From Sneathiellales bacterium (GTDB taxonomy: Bacteria; Pseudomonadota; Alphaproteobacteria; Minwuiales; Minwuiaceae), in NCBI GenBank assembly GCA_026992315.1, contig JALXAG010000280.1, positions 1-32,287 on the forward strand: a stretch of DNA of 32,287 bases, written 5' to 3'. Position 1 is the stretch's first letter. Each line of letters starts with the position of its first letter. The notes under the pieces are model-generated. The model searched no databases, was not told where the DNA came from, and saw nothing but the letters and a program-made list of their open reading frames with translations. This document shows positions 7,837-17,193 of this stretch, piece after piece. A program made the translations under genes and the position numbers.

Positions 7837-8873
7837 GCTGTTGCCCTGTCCTGGTTTTCAGCGAAATCGTTGGCTGAGGGATCGCATAGCAGAAGGCGCG
7901 TCATGGAAACGGGATTGAGGCCATGAAGCCCTTCGGCGATATAGGGGGAAATGCCGGCTTCGGCGATGGCCAGACGCGCGGCATGGGCGGCGGCGAGCAG
8001 GCCGCCGAAACGCCGTGCCGCATCCAGCCGGGTGAAAATGACGCTGCGCGAGCCGATGGCCCGGAAGGCGCAGGCAATATCGGCCATTTCGGCGATATCG
8101 CCGCCGGCGGGCAGAACCGTTACGATGTCGGCATTGGCGGCTTCCGCCAGGCGTCTGATGCCGTTCAGATCGTCCTCGTCAAAGGGATTGATGCCGGTCG
8201 TGTCGATCAGCGCCGATTGGATTTCAGCCCCCGATGGCGCAATGAACGCAGTGCGGATGTCCCTTTCGGCGGTGATCGGCACCGCATCCTGCTGCATCAG
8301 CCCGACCAGTTCCGATAATTGTTCGTAACCGCCGGCGCGTTCGGTATCCATGGTGAAGATGCTGACCGGAATATCCTGCAATGCCGCCTTTGCGGCCAGC
8401 TTGGCGCAGGTGACGGTTTTTCCCGCCCCGTGCGGTCCCGCCAGCAGGATTCGCCGTCCGAAACGGATGCGGGTGAAGGAAAACATTTCGTCGATGGCGG
8501 CGGCAAGGGCCAGGCTGACATCGCCCTGATCGTGATAGGCGGCGCTGCGGCACAGGCGTTCGGACAGGTCCAGCGGCAGGCCGTGATAGGCGAGGGACTG
8601 GACCAGCAGATCGATTTCCGGGGTGACCCAATCCTCTTCCTCTTCGCCCTGAAGAGAGTTGCCGCTTTCCTCCATGGGGGCGCTGGCGATGAAATCCTCC
8701 AGCGCCGCGTCTTCCCTGGCCGCGGCCGCACCCTGTTCCAGGGCCGCGGTGATATGCACGCCGATGCCGCGTTCCTCGCGGGTGCCAAGGATGATGGCAT
8801 CCTCGCCAAGGGCCTCGCGCACCTTCTGCATGGCGGCTGTCATGGTCGGGGCTGTAAAGGTCCGGATACGCAT
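7833..8873 (-). CDS. flhF: FlhF, SRP-type GTPase for flagellar placement
   Basis: FlhF is an SRP-family GTPase that marks the site of flagellar assembly. The 346-residue protein has the family N-terminus (MRIRTFTAPTMTAAMQKVRE, then ALGEDAIILGTRE), a variable acidic linker (about 45-85), a helical N domain, and a G domain with P-loop GPHGAGKT at 146-153. Further G motifs include FTMDTERAGGYEQL, the LIDTTGINPFD switch and the FTRLDAARRFGGLL specificity region. It starts seven bases after flhA ends and overlaps flhG, the usual flhA-flhF-flhG order. The linker is shorter than in many gammaproteobacterial FlhF proteins, giving a smaller total length. Confidence 0.94.
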   Translation of the reverse strand: MRIRTFTAPTMTAAMQKVREALGEDAIILGTREERGIGVHITAALEQGAAAAREDAALEDFIASAPMEESGNSLQGEEEEDWVTPEIDLLVQSLAYHGLPLDLSERLCRSAAYHDQGDVSLALAAAIDEMFSFTRIRFGRRILLAGPHGAGKTVTCAKLAAKAALQDIPVSIFTMDTERAGGYEQLSELVGLMQQDAVPITAERDIRTAFIAPSGAEIQSALIDTTGINPFDEDDLNGIRRLAEAANADIVTVLPAGGDIAEMADIACAFRAIGSRSVIFTRLDAARRFGGLLAAAHAARLAIAEAGISPYIAEGLHGLNPVSMTRLLLCDPSANDFAENQDRATA

Positions 8874-8880
8874 GATCTAC

Positions 8881-10986
8881 CTATATCTGGGCCAGGGTGC
8901 GCAGCTTGGCACGGGGGTGGATCTCGTTCTGGGACATGACGGTGGTCGACGGGCGGAAACGTTCGATGATCGAACGCACATAGGGGCGGATTCCGGGGCT
9001 GGTCAGCAGAACCGGCTCCTGCCCGGCCATGGCCATTTCCTCATAGACCTGACGGACGCGGGCGATGAATTCCTGCAGTTTGCTCGGCGGCATCGCCAAT
9101 TGCTTGTCATCGCCCTGGCCGCTCAGGTTTTCGGCGAAGGCCATTTCCCATTCGGGAGAAAGCGAGACAATGGGCAGATAACCGTCGGCACCGGCATGAG
9201 CGTTGCAGATCTGCCGTGCCAGCCGCACCCGCACATGTTCGGTGATCATGGTCAGGTTCTGGGTATAGCCGGTGGCCTCGGCAATGCCTTCCAGAATGGT
9301 CGGCAGGTCGCGGATGGAGATGCGCTCCGCCAGCAGATTCTGCAGAACCCGCTGCACGCCCGAAAGGCTGATATGTTGCGGGATCAGATCGGCGACCAGT
9401 TTCTGGTGGCGCGCGGGCAGTTCGTCGAGCAGTTTCTGCGTTTCGGCATAGCTGAGCAGATCCGCCATATTGTCCTTCAGCACTTCCGTCAGATGGGTGA
9501 TGATGACGGTCGGCGCATCGACCACCGTATAACCGCGGAAGGAGGCTTCCTCGCGCTGGGTTTCCTCGACCCACATGGCCGGCAGGCCGAAGGTCGGTTC
9601 GGTGGTTTCCTCGCCGGGCAGGGCGATGGGCTCGCCGCGCGGATCCATGACCAGCAGCTTGCCGGGGCGGACATCGCCCTGGGCGGCTTCGACCTCCTTG
9701 ACGCGGATCAGATAGGAATTGGCGCCAAGCTGCATGTTGTCGAGAATGCGCACCGATGGCATGACGAAGCCCATTTCGGTGGCGAGCTGACGACGCAGGG
9801 CCTTGATCTGATCGGTCAGGCGGTGGCCGCTTTCCTCGTTGATCAGCGACAGCAGCCCGTAGCCCAGTTCGAGACGCAGTTCGTCGATGGAGAGCAATTC
9901 GGCGATCGGTTCCTCTGCCGGTGCGATCTCCATCTCTTCCTGTTCCTGAACCTCGCGTTCTTCCGCCTCGGCCGCCTGACGCTTCTGCAGTTGCCAGGCC
10001 CCGACGCCCGTTGCCGCCGCCAGCGCCAGAAACGGAATCATGGGGATGCCCGGCAGCAGGGACATGGCGACGGCAAGAAAGCTGGCCATGCCGAGGGACT
10101 GCGGATAACCGCCAAGCTGGGCGAACAGCGCCTTGTCGGTGGTGCCGGTGACGCCGGCTTTCGAAACCAGCAGGCCGGCAGCGGTGGAAACGATCAGAGC
10201 CGGGATCTGCGATACCAGCCCGTCGCCGACGGTCAGCAGCGTATAGGTCTGGGCGGCATCGCCGAAGCTCAGCCCCATTTGCGCAACGCCGATGATGATG
10301 CCGCCGATAACGTTGATGAAGGTGATCAGCAGCCCGGCGATGGCATCGCCGCGAACGAATTTCGCCGCACCGTCCATGGCGCCGAAGAAGGTCGATTCCT
10401 GTTCGAGTTCGAGGCGGCGCTGGCGGGCCTGTTCCTCATCGATCAGCCCGGCGGAAAGATCGGCGTCGATGGCCATCTGTTTGCCGGGCATGGCGTCCAG
10501 GGTGAAGCGGGCGGCCACTTCGGCGATGCGCCCGGATCCCTTGGTAATGACGATGAAGTTGACGATGACCAGAATGGCAAAGACGATGATGCCGATCACG
10601 AAATTGCCGCTCATGACAAAGTTGCCGAAGGCCTGAATGACATGGCCGGCGGCATCCGTGCCCTCATGCCCCCTGGACAGGATAAGGCGGGTGGAGGCAA
10701 GGTTCAGCGACAGGCGCAGCATGGTCGCGATCAGCAGCACCGTCGGGAAGGAGCTGAAGTTAAGCGGCCGGTCGATGAACAGGCAGGTCATCAGCACCAG
10801 CACCGCGAAGGTGAAGGACAGCGCCAGCATGCCGTCGAGCAGCCAGCCCGGCATCGGCAGAATCAGAATGATCAGGATGGAGACGACGCCGAGCGCCAGG
10901 GCAATGTCCGGGCGCCTCAACTGTACGGGCAGGGCAAATGAAAAGCCGGTGCCGCCGCTTTGTGGCTGCGGGTTTGCGTCGCTCAT
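8881..10986 (-). CDS. flhA: FlhA, flagellar export gate protein
   Basis: FlhA is the nonameric inner-membrane protein of the flagellar export gate that uses proton motive force and docks chaperone-substrate complexes. The 701-residue length is normal. The first half (about 25-330) has the expected run of hydrophobic segments and the FHIPEP signature region (GSGRIAEVAARFTLDAMPGK, then QMAIDADLSAGLIDEEQARQ). A charged linker rich in Glu (about 345-365) precedes the cytoplasmic domain. The partner genes flhB, fliP, fliQ and fliR are not in the window. The long plus-strand reading frame opposite flhA is a codon-bias shadow. flhA lies 41 bases after flbD. Confidence 0.97.
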   Translation of the reverse strand: MSDANPQPQSGGTGFSFALPVQLRRPDIALALGVVSILIILILPMPGWLLDGMLALSFTFAVLVLMTCLFIDRPLNFSSFPTVLLIATMLRLSLNLASTRLILSRGHEGTDAAGHVIQAFGNFVMSGNFVIGIIVFAILVIVNFIVITKGSGRIAEVAARFTLDAMPGKQMAIDADLSAGLIDEEQARQRRLELEQESTFFGAMDGAAKFVRGDAIAGLLITFINVIGGIIIGVAQMGLSFGDAAQTYTLLTVGDGLVSQIPALIVSTAAGLLVSKAGVTGTTDKALFAQLGGYPQSLGMASFLAVAMSLLPGIPMIPFLALAAATGVGAWQLQKRQAAEAEEREVQEQEEMEIAPAEEPIAELLSIDELRLELGYGLLSLINEESGHRLTDQIKALRRQLATEMGFVMPSVRILDNMQLGANSYLIRVKEVEAAQGDVRPGKLLVMDPRGEPIALPGEETTEPTFGLPAMWVEETQREEASFRGYTVVDAPTVIITHLTEVLKDNMADLLSYAETQKLLDELPARHQKLVADLIPQHISLSGVQRVLQNLLAERISIRDLPTILEGIAEATGYTQNLTMITEHVRVRLARQICNAHAGADGYLPIVSLSPEWEMAFAENLSGQGDDKQLAMPPSKLQEFIARVRQVYEEMAMAGQEPVLLTSPGIRPYVRSIIERFRPSTTVMSQNEIHPRAKLRTLAQI

Positions 10987-11027
10987 GCGGGACCACCGTT
11001 GCTGGAGTTCATCTCGTCAGCCGTTCT

Positions 11028-12413
11028 TCAGAGTGCGGCACGGTGATTGCCGTCGCCGGGCATGGGCACGGGAACCCCCTCATTGCTGTACTGCTTCAGC
11101 TTGTTGCGCAGGGTTCTGATGGAAATGCCGAGAATGTTGGCGGCATGGGTGCGGTTGCCCAGGCAGTGGTTCAGGGTTTCCAGGATCAGATCGCGTTCGA
11201 CATCGGCGACCGTGCGCCCGACCAGGCTTTCGGCGGTTTTCCCCGCTGTCTCTGCCGGTGCATCCTCGCTTCCTGCGTTGCTGTTCTGTGTTTCCAGCAT
11301 CATCGCCAGCGGCCGCCCGTCGGGGGCGCGAATGGCGTCAGGGGTGATGCTGTCGCCCTGGGCCAGCAGCACGGCCCGGTGAATGGTGTTTTCCAGTTCG
11401 CGCACATTGCCGGACCATTGCGCCCGTTTCAGCAGATCCACGGTTTCTTCACTGAGCGGACGCAGGGGCACGCCATTGGCTTCACTGTATTTGACGTTGA
11501 AATGTTCGGCCAGTGCCGGAATGTCCTCGGGGCGTTCCCGCAATGGCGGGATGCGCAGGTTGAGGACGTTCAGCCGGAACAGAAGGTCTTCCCGGAAGGT
11601 GCCTTTTCTGACTTCGGCGGCGAGATCGCGGTTCGATGTCGCAATGATGCGGATATCGACCCTGATCGGCTTGGTGCCGCCGACGCGGTCGATTTCGCGT
11701 TCCTGAATGGCGCGCAGCAGCTTGGCCTGCAGGCGGATATCCATTTCGCTGATTTCATCCAGAAGCAGCGTGCCGCCGTCGGCCTCCTCGAACTTGCCGA
11801 TACGCCGGGCCACGGCACCCGTGAAAGCCCCCTTTTCATGGCCGAACAATTCGCTTTCCAGCAGGTTGTCCGGTATGGCGGCACAGTTGACCGAGACGAA
11901 AGGCTTGTTGCTGCGATCGGATTTCTGATGCAGGTAACGGGCCATGACTTCCTTACCCGTGCCGCTTTCCCCCGTGATCAGGATGGAGGCCTTCGAGGGC
12001 GCCACCTGATCGGCCAGGTGTATGACATCGGCCATCACCGGGTCGCGATAGATGACAGATTTGCTTTCCTCGGCCACGGCGGCGAGGACGGCGGCGATCA
12101 GATCGGCTTCGGGGGGCAGGGGAACATATTCCTTGGCCCCGGCGCGGATGGCGGCGACGGCGGCATCGGCATCGGATTCCGTGCCGCAGGCGACGACGGG
12201 GAGGTTGATCCGTTCCGCGGCCAGGCTGTCGACCAGCCTGGCGATATCCAGCCCGACATCGGCCATGGCGAGATCTGCTCCCTGGCCGCTGCGCAGCGCC
12301 TGCAGGGCGGCATCGATATCGGCGGCATGGGCGACCTTGGCGCCGCGGTCCATGGCGATTTTGCTGGCAGCGCCGAACTGGCCGTTGAGGGATCCGATGA
12401 TGAGAAGTCGCAT
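11028..12413 (-). CDS. flbD: FlbD, sigma-54 activator of flagellar genes
   Basis: FlbD activates late (hook and basal-body) sigma-54 promoters and represses fliF in Caulobacter. The 461-residue protein has a degenerate receiver-like domain (1-110): the acidic pocket after the first strand is replaced by GSLN, although an Asp is present at 52. The AAA+ domain has Walker A GESGTGKE (148-155) and the sigma-54-contacting GAFTGA (195-200). The C-terminal Fis-type helix-turn-helix (NRTHAANILGISIRTLRNKL) closely resembles Caulobacter FlbD. In Caulobacter FlbD is controlled by FliX rather than by a standard kinase; fliX is not in the window. Its likely targets here are the fliK sigma-54 promoter and the fliF promoter, which share a palindrome. 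Confidence 0.95.
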   Translation of the reverse strand: MRLLIIGSLNGQFGAASKIAMDRGAKVAHAADIDAALQALRSGQGADLAMADVGLDIARLVDSLAAERINLPVVACGTESDADAAVAAIRAGAKEYVPLPPEADLIAAVLAAVAEESKSVIYRDPVMADVIHLADQVAPSKASILITGESGTGKEVMARYLHQKSDRSNKPFVSVNCAAIPDNLLESELFGHEKGAFTGAVARRIGKFEEADGGTLLLDEISEMDIRLQAKLLRAIQEREIDRVGGTKPIRVDIRIIATSNRDLAAEVRKGTFREDLLFRLNVLNLRIPPLRERPEDIPALAEHFNVKYSEANGVPLRPLSEETVDLLKRAQWSGNVRELENTIHRAVLLAQGDSITPDAIRAPDGRPLAMMLETQNSNAGSEDAPAETAGKTAESLVGRTVADVERDLILETLNHCLGNRTHAANILGISIRTLRNKLKQYSNEGVPVPMPGDGNHRAAL

Positions 12414-12433
12414 TCGTGGTTCTCCCTACAGAC

Positions 12434-13300
12434 TTATTCGTCGAAATATGCAAGGCGCTGGGCCGGAGGAAGCTGGGCGTTCAACTGCAGCTCCAGGCGC
12501 CGGGGGTTTTCCTGGCGGCTGATCGAACAGGCGCCAAGCATGTACAGGGTGTTGGTCAGATATTCCCGGTCGGACAGGTTTTCCAGCTTGCCGGCCAATG
12601 GTGCGAAAATCATGTTCGCCATGACCGCCCCGTAAAAGGTGGTCAGCAGGGCGATGGCCATGGCCGGGCCGATGGCTTCCGGGTCCGACAGGTTCACCAG
12701 CATCTGCACCAGCCCGACCAGCGTGCCGATCAGCCCCATCGCGGGGGCGGTTTCAGCGGCCTTGTGCAACACCGACACCGCTTTGTGATGGCGTTCGCGC
12801 ATGGCTTCCAGTTCATGGGTCAGAATTTTCTCGACCTCGGCGGCGGGCATGCCGTCGATCACCATTTGCAGCGCCTTGTAGAGGAACGGAAAGGCTCGGT
12901 ATTTCTGGTGGATATGCTGCAGGCTCAGAACCCCCTGGCGACGGGCCTGATCGGCAAGACCGAGCATGGTGGTTGCCGCCGAATGCGAGGATTGCTGCCG
13001 GTCGATCAGCACATTGCGGATCAGCATGGTGGCGGTCAGGACTTCGCGGAAGGAATAGCTGATCAGGGTCACGGCCAGGGTGCCGCCGACCACGATCAGC
13101 AGCGAGGGCAGGTTGAGGAAGGCGGCAAAGGAGCCCCCCATCCAGATCGCAAAGATCAGCAGGGCGAAGGCGGCCAGCAGGCCGATGATGGTGCCGTAAT
13201 CGATCCGTGCCGTGACTTCGGCCCGTGCGGAAGGGGCACGGCGGCCACTGCGGGCGCCTGCCGCTGCTGCCATTGTCGTTCTGCCTGCCGTATCGCTCAC
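12434..13300 (-). CDS. motA: MotA/PomA-type flagellar stator channel subunit
   Basis: MotA-family stator subunits form, with MotB, the ion channel that turns the flagellum. The 288-residue protein has four hydrophobic segments (about 36-54, 60-80, 185-205, 215-240) and a large cytoplasmic loop with the charged MRERHHKAV stretch. The TM3-TM4 region (APAMGLIGTLVGLVQML, then GPAMAIALLTTFYGAVMANM) is closer to PomA and the Pseudomonas MotC style than to E. coli MotA. The ion used (proton or sodium) cannot be told from this subunit. A 35-residue Ala/Arg-rich cytoplasmic leader precedes TM1. No motB is adjacent, so the partner must be elsewhere. It sits between fliN and flbD, with gaps of 58 and 20 bases. 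Confidence 0.88.
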   Translation of the reverse strand: MSDTAGRTTMAAAAGARSGRRAPSARAEVTARIDYGTIIGLLAAFALLIFAIWMGGSFAAFLNLPSLLIVVGGTLAVTLISYSFREVLTATMLIRNVLIDRQQSSHSAATTMLGLADQARRQGVLSLQHIHQKYRAFPFLYKALQMVIDGMPAAEVEKILTHELEAMRERHHKAVSVLHKAAETAPAMGLIGTLVGLVQMLVNLSDPEAIGPAMAIALLTTFYGAVMANMIFAPLAGKLENLSDREYLTNTLYMLGACSISRQENPRRLELQLNAQLPPAQRLAYFDE

Positions 13301-13358
13301 TTAAGCCATCCTTTCCGCTGCGGGGCCGATGCTGTCTATTTCCGATGATTCTGTCGGG

Positions 13359-13709
13359 TCAGTGTCGGTCCGATTTGATGATTTCCGTCATGGTCACACC
13401 CAGGCGGTCTTCGACGACGACAACTTCGCCGCGGGCTACCAGGCGGTTGTTGACATAGATGTCGATCGCCTCGCCGACCTTGCGGTTCAGTTCGATGACG
13501 GAGCCGTTGCTGAGCTTGAGCAGCTCGCTGACCTGTAGCTTCGACTTGCCGAGAATGGCCGACACCTTGACCGGAATATCGAATACGCTTTCCAGGTCAG
13601 CGGCCGTGCGGCCCTGCTCTTCCTCGTATTCTTCTTCGGCGGGCTCGGCGGCAGGGGTATCGGTCCCTTCTTCCAGCTCCTCAAGATCGAGATCTTCGCC
13701 TTCAGCCAT
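13359..13709 (-). CDS. fliN: FliN, flagellar switch C-ring protein
   Basis: FliN forms the lower C-ring of the flagellar switch with FliM and FliG and anchors FliH. The 116-residue protein has a very acidic N-terminal tail (about 1-38) followed by the SpoA/FliN fold: FDIPVKVSAILGKSKLQVSE, LLKLSNGSVIELNRKVGEAI, then DIYVNNRLVARGEVVVVEDR. All core features are present, including the VNNRLVARGEVV strand pair. The gene overlaps the end of fliH by eight bases. The fliM gene is not here. Confidence 0.96.
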   Translation of the reverse strand: MAEGEDLDLEELEEGTDTPAAEPAEEEYEEEQGRTAADLESVFDIPVKVSAILGKSKLQVSELLKLSNGSVIELNRKVGEAIDIYVNNRLVARGEVVVVEDRLGVTMTEIIKSDRH

Positions 13710-14403
13710 GATCCGTTACTCCATCATTGTCACCAACCGTTGTGGCGGTCTGATATGTGTCAATTTGATTGTCGGGCAGTTCGTTACCGCCCGTATCCGT
13801 GCTTAAAAATCGTTCCACGGCTTCATCGACGGCGGTGCGGATATCGTCCGTATTCAGCTCGGCGCCGCCATCGGCCCATTCCAGACGGCAGCTGTCCGGG
13901 GATAAGGCATCGTCGGCGATAATCACGATATCGCCGGTGAAGCCGGCGGATGCCTTCAGTCGTTCCATCGGTTCGCGGATACTGTCCAACCGGGTTTCAT
14001 GGGTGCGGATCACCAAGCGGGGTTCTTCCCGCAGTTCGCTCATGCATTCCCTGAGCATGGCCTCGATTTCCGCCAGCGGATGTGCCGCCATCAGCTCCCT
14101 GGCCAGGGCCGTGCCGACGGCATGGCCAATCCGGGCGGCGGAACGTTCCATGTCCCGCTGGACGGTCTGTGTCTTTGCCATCAGGTTCTGTAACTGACTG
14201 CTCGCCTGTTCCAGCAGGGCAGCGACGGTGGCTTCAGCCTCCTGACGGGCTGCAGCACGTCCTGCGATTTCGCCTTCGGCATAGGCAGCCTGACGGGCTG
14301 CTTCCAGCTCTTCGGCGGAGAAGCTGGGTTCCTCGGGTTTTTCGGCCGCCGCTGTGCTGGCGTCGAAATCGAGATCAAACAGGAATTTTTTCACTTCCGC
14401 CAT
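13702..14403 (-). CDS. fliH: FliH (FlbE-type), FliI regulator
   Basis: FliH binds FliI as a dimer and tethers the ATPase to the C-ring protein FliN. The 233-residue protein starts MAEVKKFLFDLDFD, a short N-terminal element of the kind that docks on FliN. It continues with an acidic Ala/Glu-rich coiled coil (about 28-110, EELEAARQAAYAEGEIAGRA) and a C-terminal alpha/beta domain (EPRLVIRTHETRLDSIREPM, then SPDSCRLEWADGGAELNTDD). This matches the position of flbE in the Caulobacter fliF operon. It starts five bases after fliG and overlaps fliN. The tail after about 205 is long, polar and probably disordered. Confidence 0.9.
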   Translation of the reverse strand: MAEVKKFLFDLDFDASTAAAEKPEEPSFSAEELEAARQAAYAEGEIAGRAAARQEAEATVAALLEQASSQLQNLMAKTQTVQRDMERSAARIGHAVGTALARELMAAHPLAEIEAMLRECMSELREEPRLVIRTHETRLDSIREPMERLKASAGFTGDIVIIADDALSPDSCRLEWADGGAELNTDDIRTAVDEAVERFLSTDTGGNELPDNQIDTYQTATTVGDNDGVTDHG

Positions 14404-14408
14404 CTTGA

Positions 14409-15425
14409 TCAGTACACCAGCTCGTCTTCGCCCTTGTTATCGGCAAGCATGATTTCACCCTTGGCCGCCAGGTCTTTTGCCTGATTGACCATGGCCACCT
14501 GGGCTTCCTCGACATCGCGCAGGCGAACCGGGCCCATGGCCTCCATATCCTCGCGCATGATCTTGGCAGCGCGTTCGGACATGTTGGAGAAGAACAGGTC
14601 GCGAAGCGAATCCGACGCCCCCTTCAGCGCCAGGGCCAGCTTGTCCTTTTCGACCACGCGCAGCAGGGTCTGGATACCGGCCGGATCCAGCTTGATCAGA
14701 TCCTCGAAGGTGAACATCAGCGATTTGATGCGTTCGGCGGATTCGCGGTTGCGTTCTTCGAGCGCCGAGATGAAGCGCGTTTCCGTCTGCCGGTCGAGAT
14801 TGTTGAAGATTTCGGCCATGATCTCGTGAGAATCGCGCCTCGACGTGCGCGCCAAGTTGGTCATGAATTCCAGGCGCAGCGTTTCTTCCACCTTGTCCAG
14901 CACTTCCTTCTGTACGGTTTCCATGCGCAGCATGCGGTTGATGACCTCAAGCGAGAAATCTTCCGGCAGGGCGGCCATGACGCGTGCGGCATGCTCCGGC
15001 TTGATCTTGGAAAGTACGACGGCAACCGTCTGGGGATATTCGTTCTTCAGATAATTGGCCAGAACGGTTTCGTTCACATTGCCCAGCTTGTCCCACATGG
15101 TGCGCCCGGCCGGCCCGCGGATTTCCTCCATGATGATTTCGACCCGATCAGGGGGCAGGGAGTTCATCAGCAGCCGTTCAGTGCTTTCATAGGAACCGAC
15201 AAGGGTGCCGCCATTGGACATGCGGTTGGCGAATTCGACAAACAGCTTTTCGACGATTTCGGAACTGACCGTGCCCAGATTGGCCATGGTCTGTGAAATT
15301 TCCTTGATTTCTTCATCGTCGAGCTGTGCCCACAGTTTCGCCGAATGCTCTTCGCCGAGGGACAGCATCATGATCGCAGCCTTCTGGGTGCCGGTCAGGG
15401 TGCGGTAATCGAGATTGTCAGCCAT
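14409..15425 (-). CDS. fliG: FliG, flagellar motor switch protein
   Basis: FliG is the C-ring protein that binds FliF and contacts the stator to generate torque. The 338 residues cover the three FliG domains: N-terminal FliF-binding ([20 protein letters not shown]), middle domain with the EHPQ-equivalent [20 protein letters not shown], and C-terminal domain with the charged torque helix ([20 protein letters not shown]). The middle-domain motif reads EYPQ rather than EHPQ, a conservative change. The gene starts 12 bases after fliF and is followed five bases later by fliH. Confidence 0.97.
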   Translation of the reverse strand: MADNLDYRTLTGTQKAAIMMLSLGEEHSAKLWAQLDDEEIKEISQTMANLGTVSSEIVEKLFVEFANRMSNGGTLVGSYESTERLLMNSLPPDRVEIIMEEIRGPAGRTMWDKLGNVNETVLANYLKNEYPQTVAVVLSKIKPEHAARVMAALPEDFSLEVINRMLRMETVQKEVLDKVEETLRLEFMTNLARTSRRDSHEIMAEIFNNLDRQTETRFISALEERNRESAERIKSLMFTFEDLIKLDPAGIQTLLRVVEKDKLALALKGASDSLRDLFFSNMSERAAKIMREDMEAMGPVRLRDVEEAQVAMVNQAKDLAAKGEIMLADNKGEDELVY

Positions 15426-15437
15426 GATTGCCCCTCC

Positions 15438-17108
15438 CTACTGATCGTCGTAAAGCCAGTTGCGCATGATATTGACCGCTTCCTCGGGATGTTTATCGAC
15501 GAGATCGGCGATCTTCTTCATCGAGGAAGCTTTCACCCGCCCTTCGATCTGGGCGACGTCGATCATGGATTCGGAGCCTTCCTCATCGGGACCGGTAAGC
15601 TGCCCCATTTCCCCGCCCTCGCCGCCAGGCCCGGCGAGGGCCGGGGTGCCGTCGGGTCCGGCAAGGGCAACCGCACCTTCCCCGGCACCGGCATGGGCCA
15701 GGGCTGGGTTGCTTTCCATACCGATGGTCATTGCCTTGGTCAGCAGCGGGCGGACCACCAGCAGCAGCACCAGTATGGCGACGATGCCGAAGACGACCAT
15801 TTCAGCGATCTTGAAGATATCGGTCTTGCTCAGCCCCAGAATGACGCCGGGCGGGGCGGAGAAGGCATCGCTGTCGGTGTTCAGTTCCGCGAATTCGAGG
15901 TTGACGACCTCGACCGTATCGCCGCGTTCGGCATCATAGCCGATGGCGGAACGTACCAGGGCGGTCAGGGCCTCGATTTCCTGGTCGCTGCGCGGCTGAT
16001 AGGTGCGGTTTCCGTCCTTGTCGGTGATATAGGTGCCGTTGACGACAACAGCGACGGAAATCCGCTTGATGGCACCGGCCTCGCGCGTGGTGTTGCGGAC
16101 GGTTTTGGTGATCTCGAAGTTGGTCGTTTCCTCGGTGCGGGCCGATTTGGACTGGATGCCGGGGCCGTTCTGGGCCTGTTCGCCGGGCAGGTTCTGTTCC
16201 ACGCTGACATTGGCCGGTCCGCCGTCGATTTCCTCGGAGGTTTCTTCGACCGTCTGGGTGGAGCGGACTACCTGACCGTCCGGGTTGTATTCTTCGGAAT
16301 TGGTGGTGATACGGCTCTGATCCAGCTCTACCGTTACTTCGGCACGGACATTGTTGATGCCCACCGTGCGCCCGAGCAGTTGCTCGATTGCCGATTTCAG
16401 GCGGTTTTCATGGTTGATGCGGATTTCCGTCAGGCGATTGGCCATGGCACTCAGCCCGTCGCCTTCCATTCCCTTGGTCAGAAGGTTTCCCCGTGAATCG
16501 ACGATGGAAACCCGGTCCGTCGTCAGTTCGGGTACGGCGGCGGCAACCAGGTTCTGAATGGCCATGACCTGGTTCTGGGTGATGCCCCCCTGCAGTTTCA
16601 ATACGATGGAGGCGCTGGGTTTGCGGTCCTTGCGGGCGAAAACCTCGCGCTTGGGCAGTACCAGATGAACCCGCGCTCCCTTGACGCGGTCGATCTGACG
16701 AATGGTTCGCGCCAGTTCCCCTTCCAGGGCCCGAACCAGATTGACATTCTGCACGAAGCTGGTTGTGCCGAGGGTGTCGGTGCGGTCGAACAGTTCATAG
16801 CCGAGAGATCCGCCGGTCGGCAGTCCCTGCTCGGCCATCTGAACGCGGATGCGCAGGACGTCCCGTTCGGGAACGTATATGGCGGTGCCGTTCTGCTGCA
16901 GCTCGTAGGGCACCTTCATCTCTTCGAGCTGGGTAACGATCCGTCCGGATTCATCCAGATCGAGACCGCTGTAGAGCAGCGACATGCCGGGCTGGCCGAA
17001 GCGCATGGCGGCAAAGCTGATGAAACCCAGGACAGCAATGGCGACGACGCCCATGATGCCCAGGCGCACAATGCCGAAATTACGCAGAAAGGATGCAAAA
17101 CCGTCCAC
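15438..17108 (-). CDS. fliF: FliF, flagellar MS-ring protein
   Basis: FliF forms the membrane MS ring, the base on which the flagellum is built. The 556-residue protein has a first membrane segment (about 15-35, IMGVVAIAVLGFISFAAM), periplasmic ring-building motifs (VPYELQQNGTAIYVPERDVL, then GARVHLVLPKREVFARKDRK), a second membrane segment (about 445-463, MVVFGIVAILVLLLVV) and a C-terminal FliG-binding tail (KKIADLVDKHPEEAVNIMRN). The start is GTG at 17108, with AGAGG just upstream. It is the first gene of a ten-gene minus-strand operon reaching 5524. Its promoter region holds a CtrA-like box and a palindrome also found at fliK. Confidence 0.96.
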   Translation of the reverse strand: MDGFASFLRNFGIVRLGIMGVVAIAVLGFISFAAMRFGQPGMSLLYSGLDLDESGRIVTQLEEMKVPYELQQNGTAIYVPERDVLRIRVQMAEQGLPTGGSLGYELFDRTDTLGTTSFVQNVNLVRALEGELARTIRQIDRVKGARVHLVLPKREVFARKDRKPSASIVLKLQGGITQNQVMAIQNLVAAAVPELTTDRVSIVDSRGNLLTKGMEGDGLSAMANRLTEIRINHENRLKSAIEQLLGRTVGINNVRAEVTVELDQSRITTNSEEYNPDGQVVRSTQTVEETSEEIDGGPANVSVEQNLPGEQAQNGPGIQSKSARTEETTNFEITKTVRNTTREAGAIKRISVAVVVNGTYITDKDGNRTYQPRSDQEIEALTALVRSAIGYDAERGDTVEVVNLEFAELNTDSDAFSAPPGVILGLSKTDIFKIAEMVVFGIVAILVLLLVVRPLLTKAMTIGMESNPALAHAGAGEGAVALAGPDGTPALAGPGGEGGEMGQLTGPDEEGSESMIDVAQIEGRVKASSMKKIADLVDKHPEEAVNIMRNWLYDDQ

Positions 17109-17174
17109 TGGTCGCCTCTGTTCTCTGTTTCTGCGGGCTTGCGCCCTTGTGCGAACCAGTTTCGGTGAATTGGG

Positions 17175-17189
17175 TAAATAGGTCGTTAA
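17175..17189 (-). promoter_or_regulatory. CtrA-like box upstream of fliF
   Basis: On the minus strand the sequence reads TTAA-N7-TTTA, one mismatch from the CtrA consensus TTAA-N7-TTAA. It lies 67-81 bases upstream of the fliF start codon, a sensible place for a CtrA-activated early flagellar promoter. I could not define a -10 box. No GG-N10-GC sigma-54 signature was seen in this region. Confidence 0.5.
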
Positions 17190-17193
17190 TTCC

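Noticed and set aside
6562-7926. Plus-strand open frame (454 codons) opposite flhG and the FliK-like gene
   Set aside because: Covers two real minus-strand genes and shows no protein family features.
8659-10941. Long plus-strand open frame (760 codons) opposite flhF/flhA
   Set aside because: It is antisense to well-conserved flhA and flhF, has low-complexity Gly/Gln/Asp/His-rich translation with no domain, and is a codon-bias shadow in GC-rich DNA.
10938-12635. Plus-strand open frame (565 codons) opposite flbD
   Set aside because: Antisense to flbD, no recognisable domain, same shadow composition.
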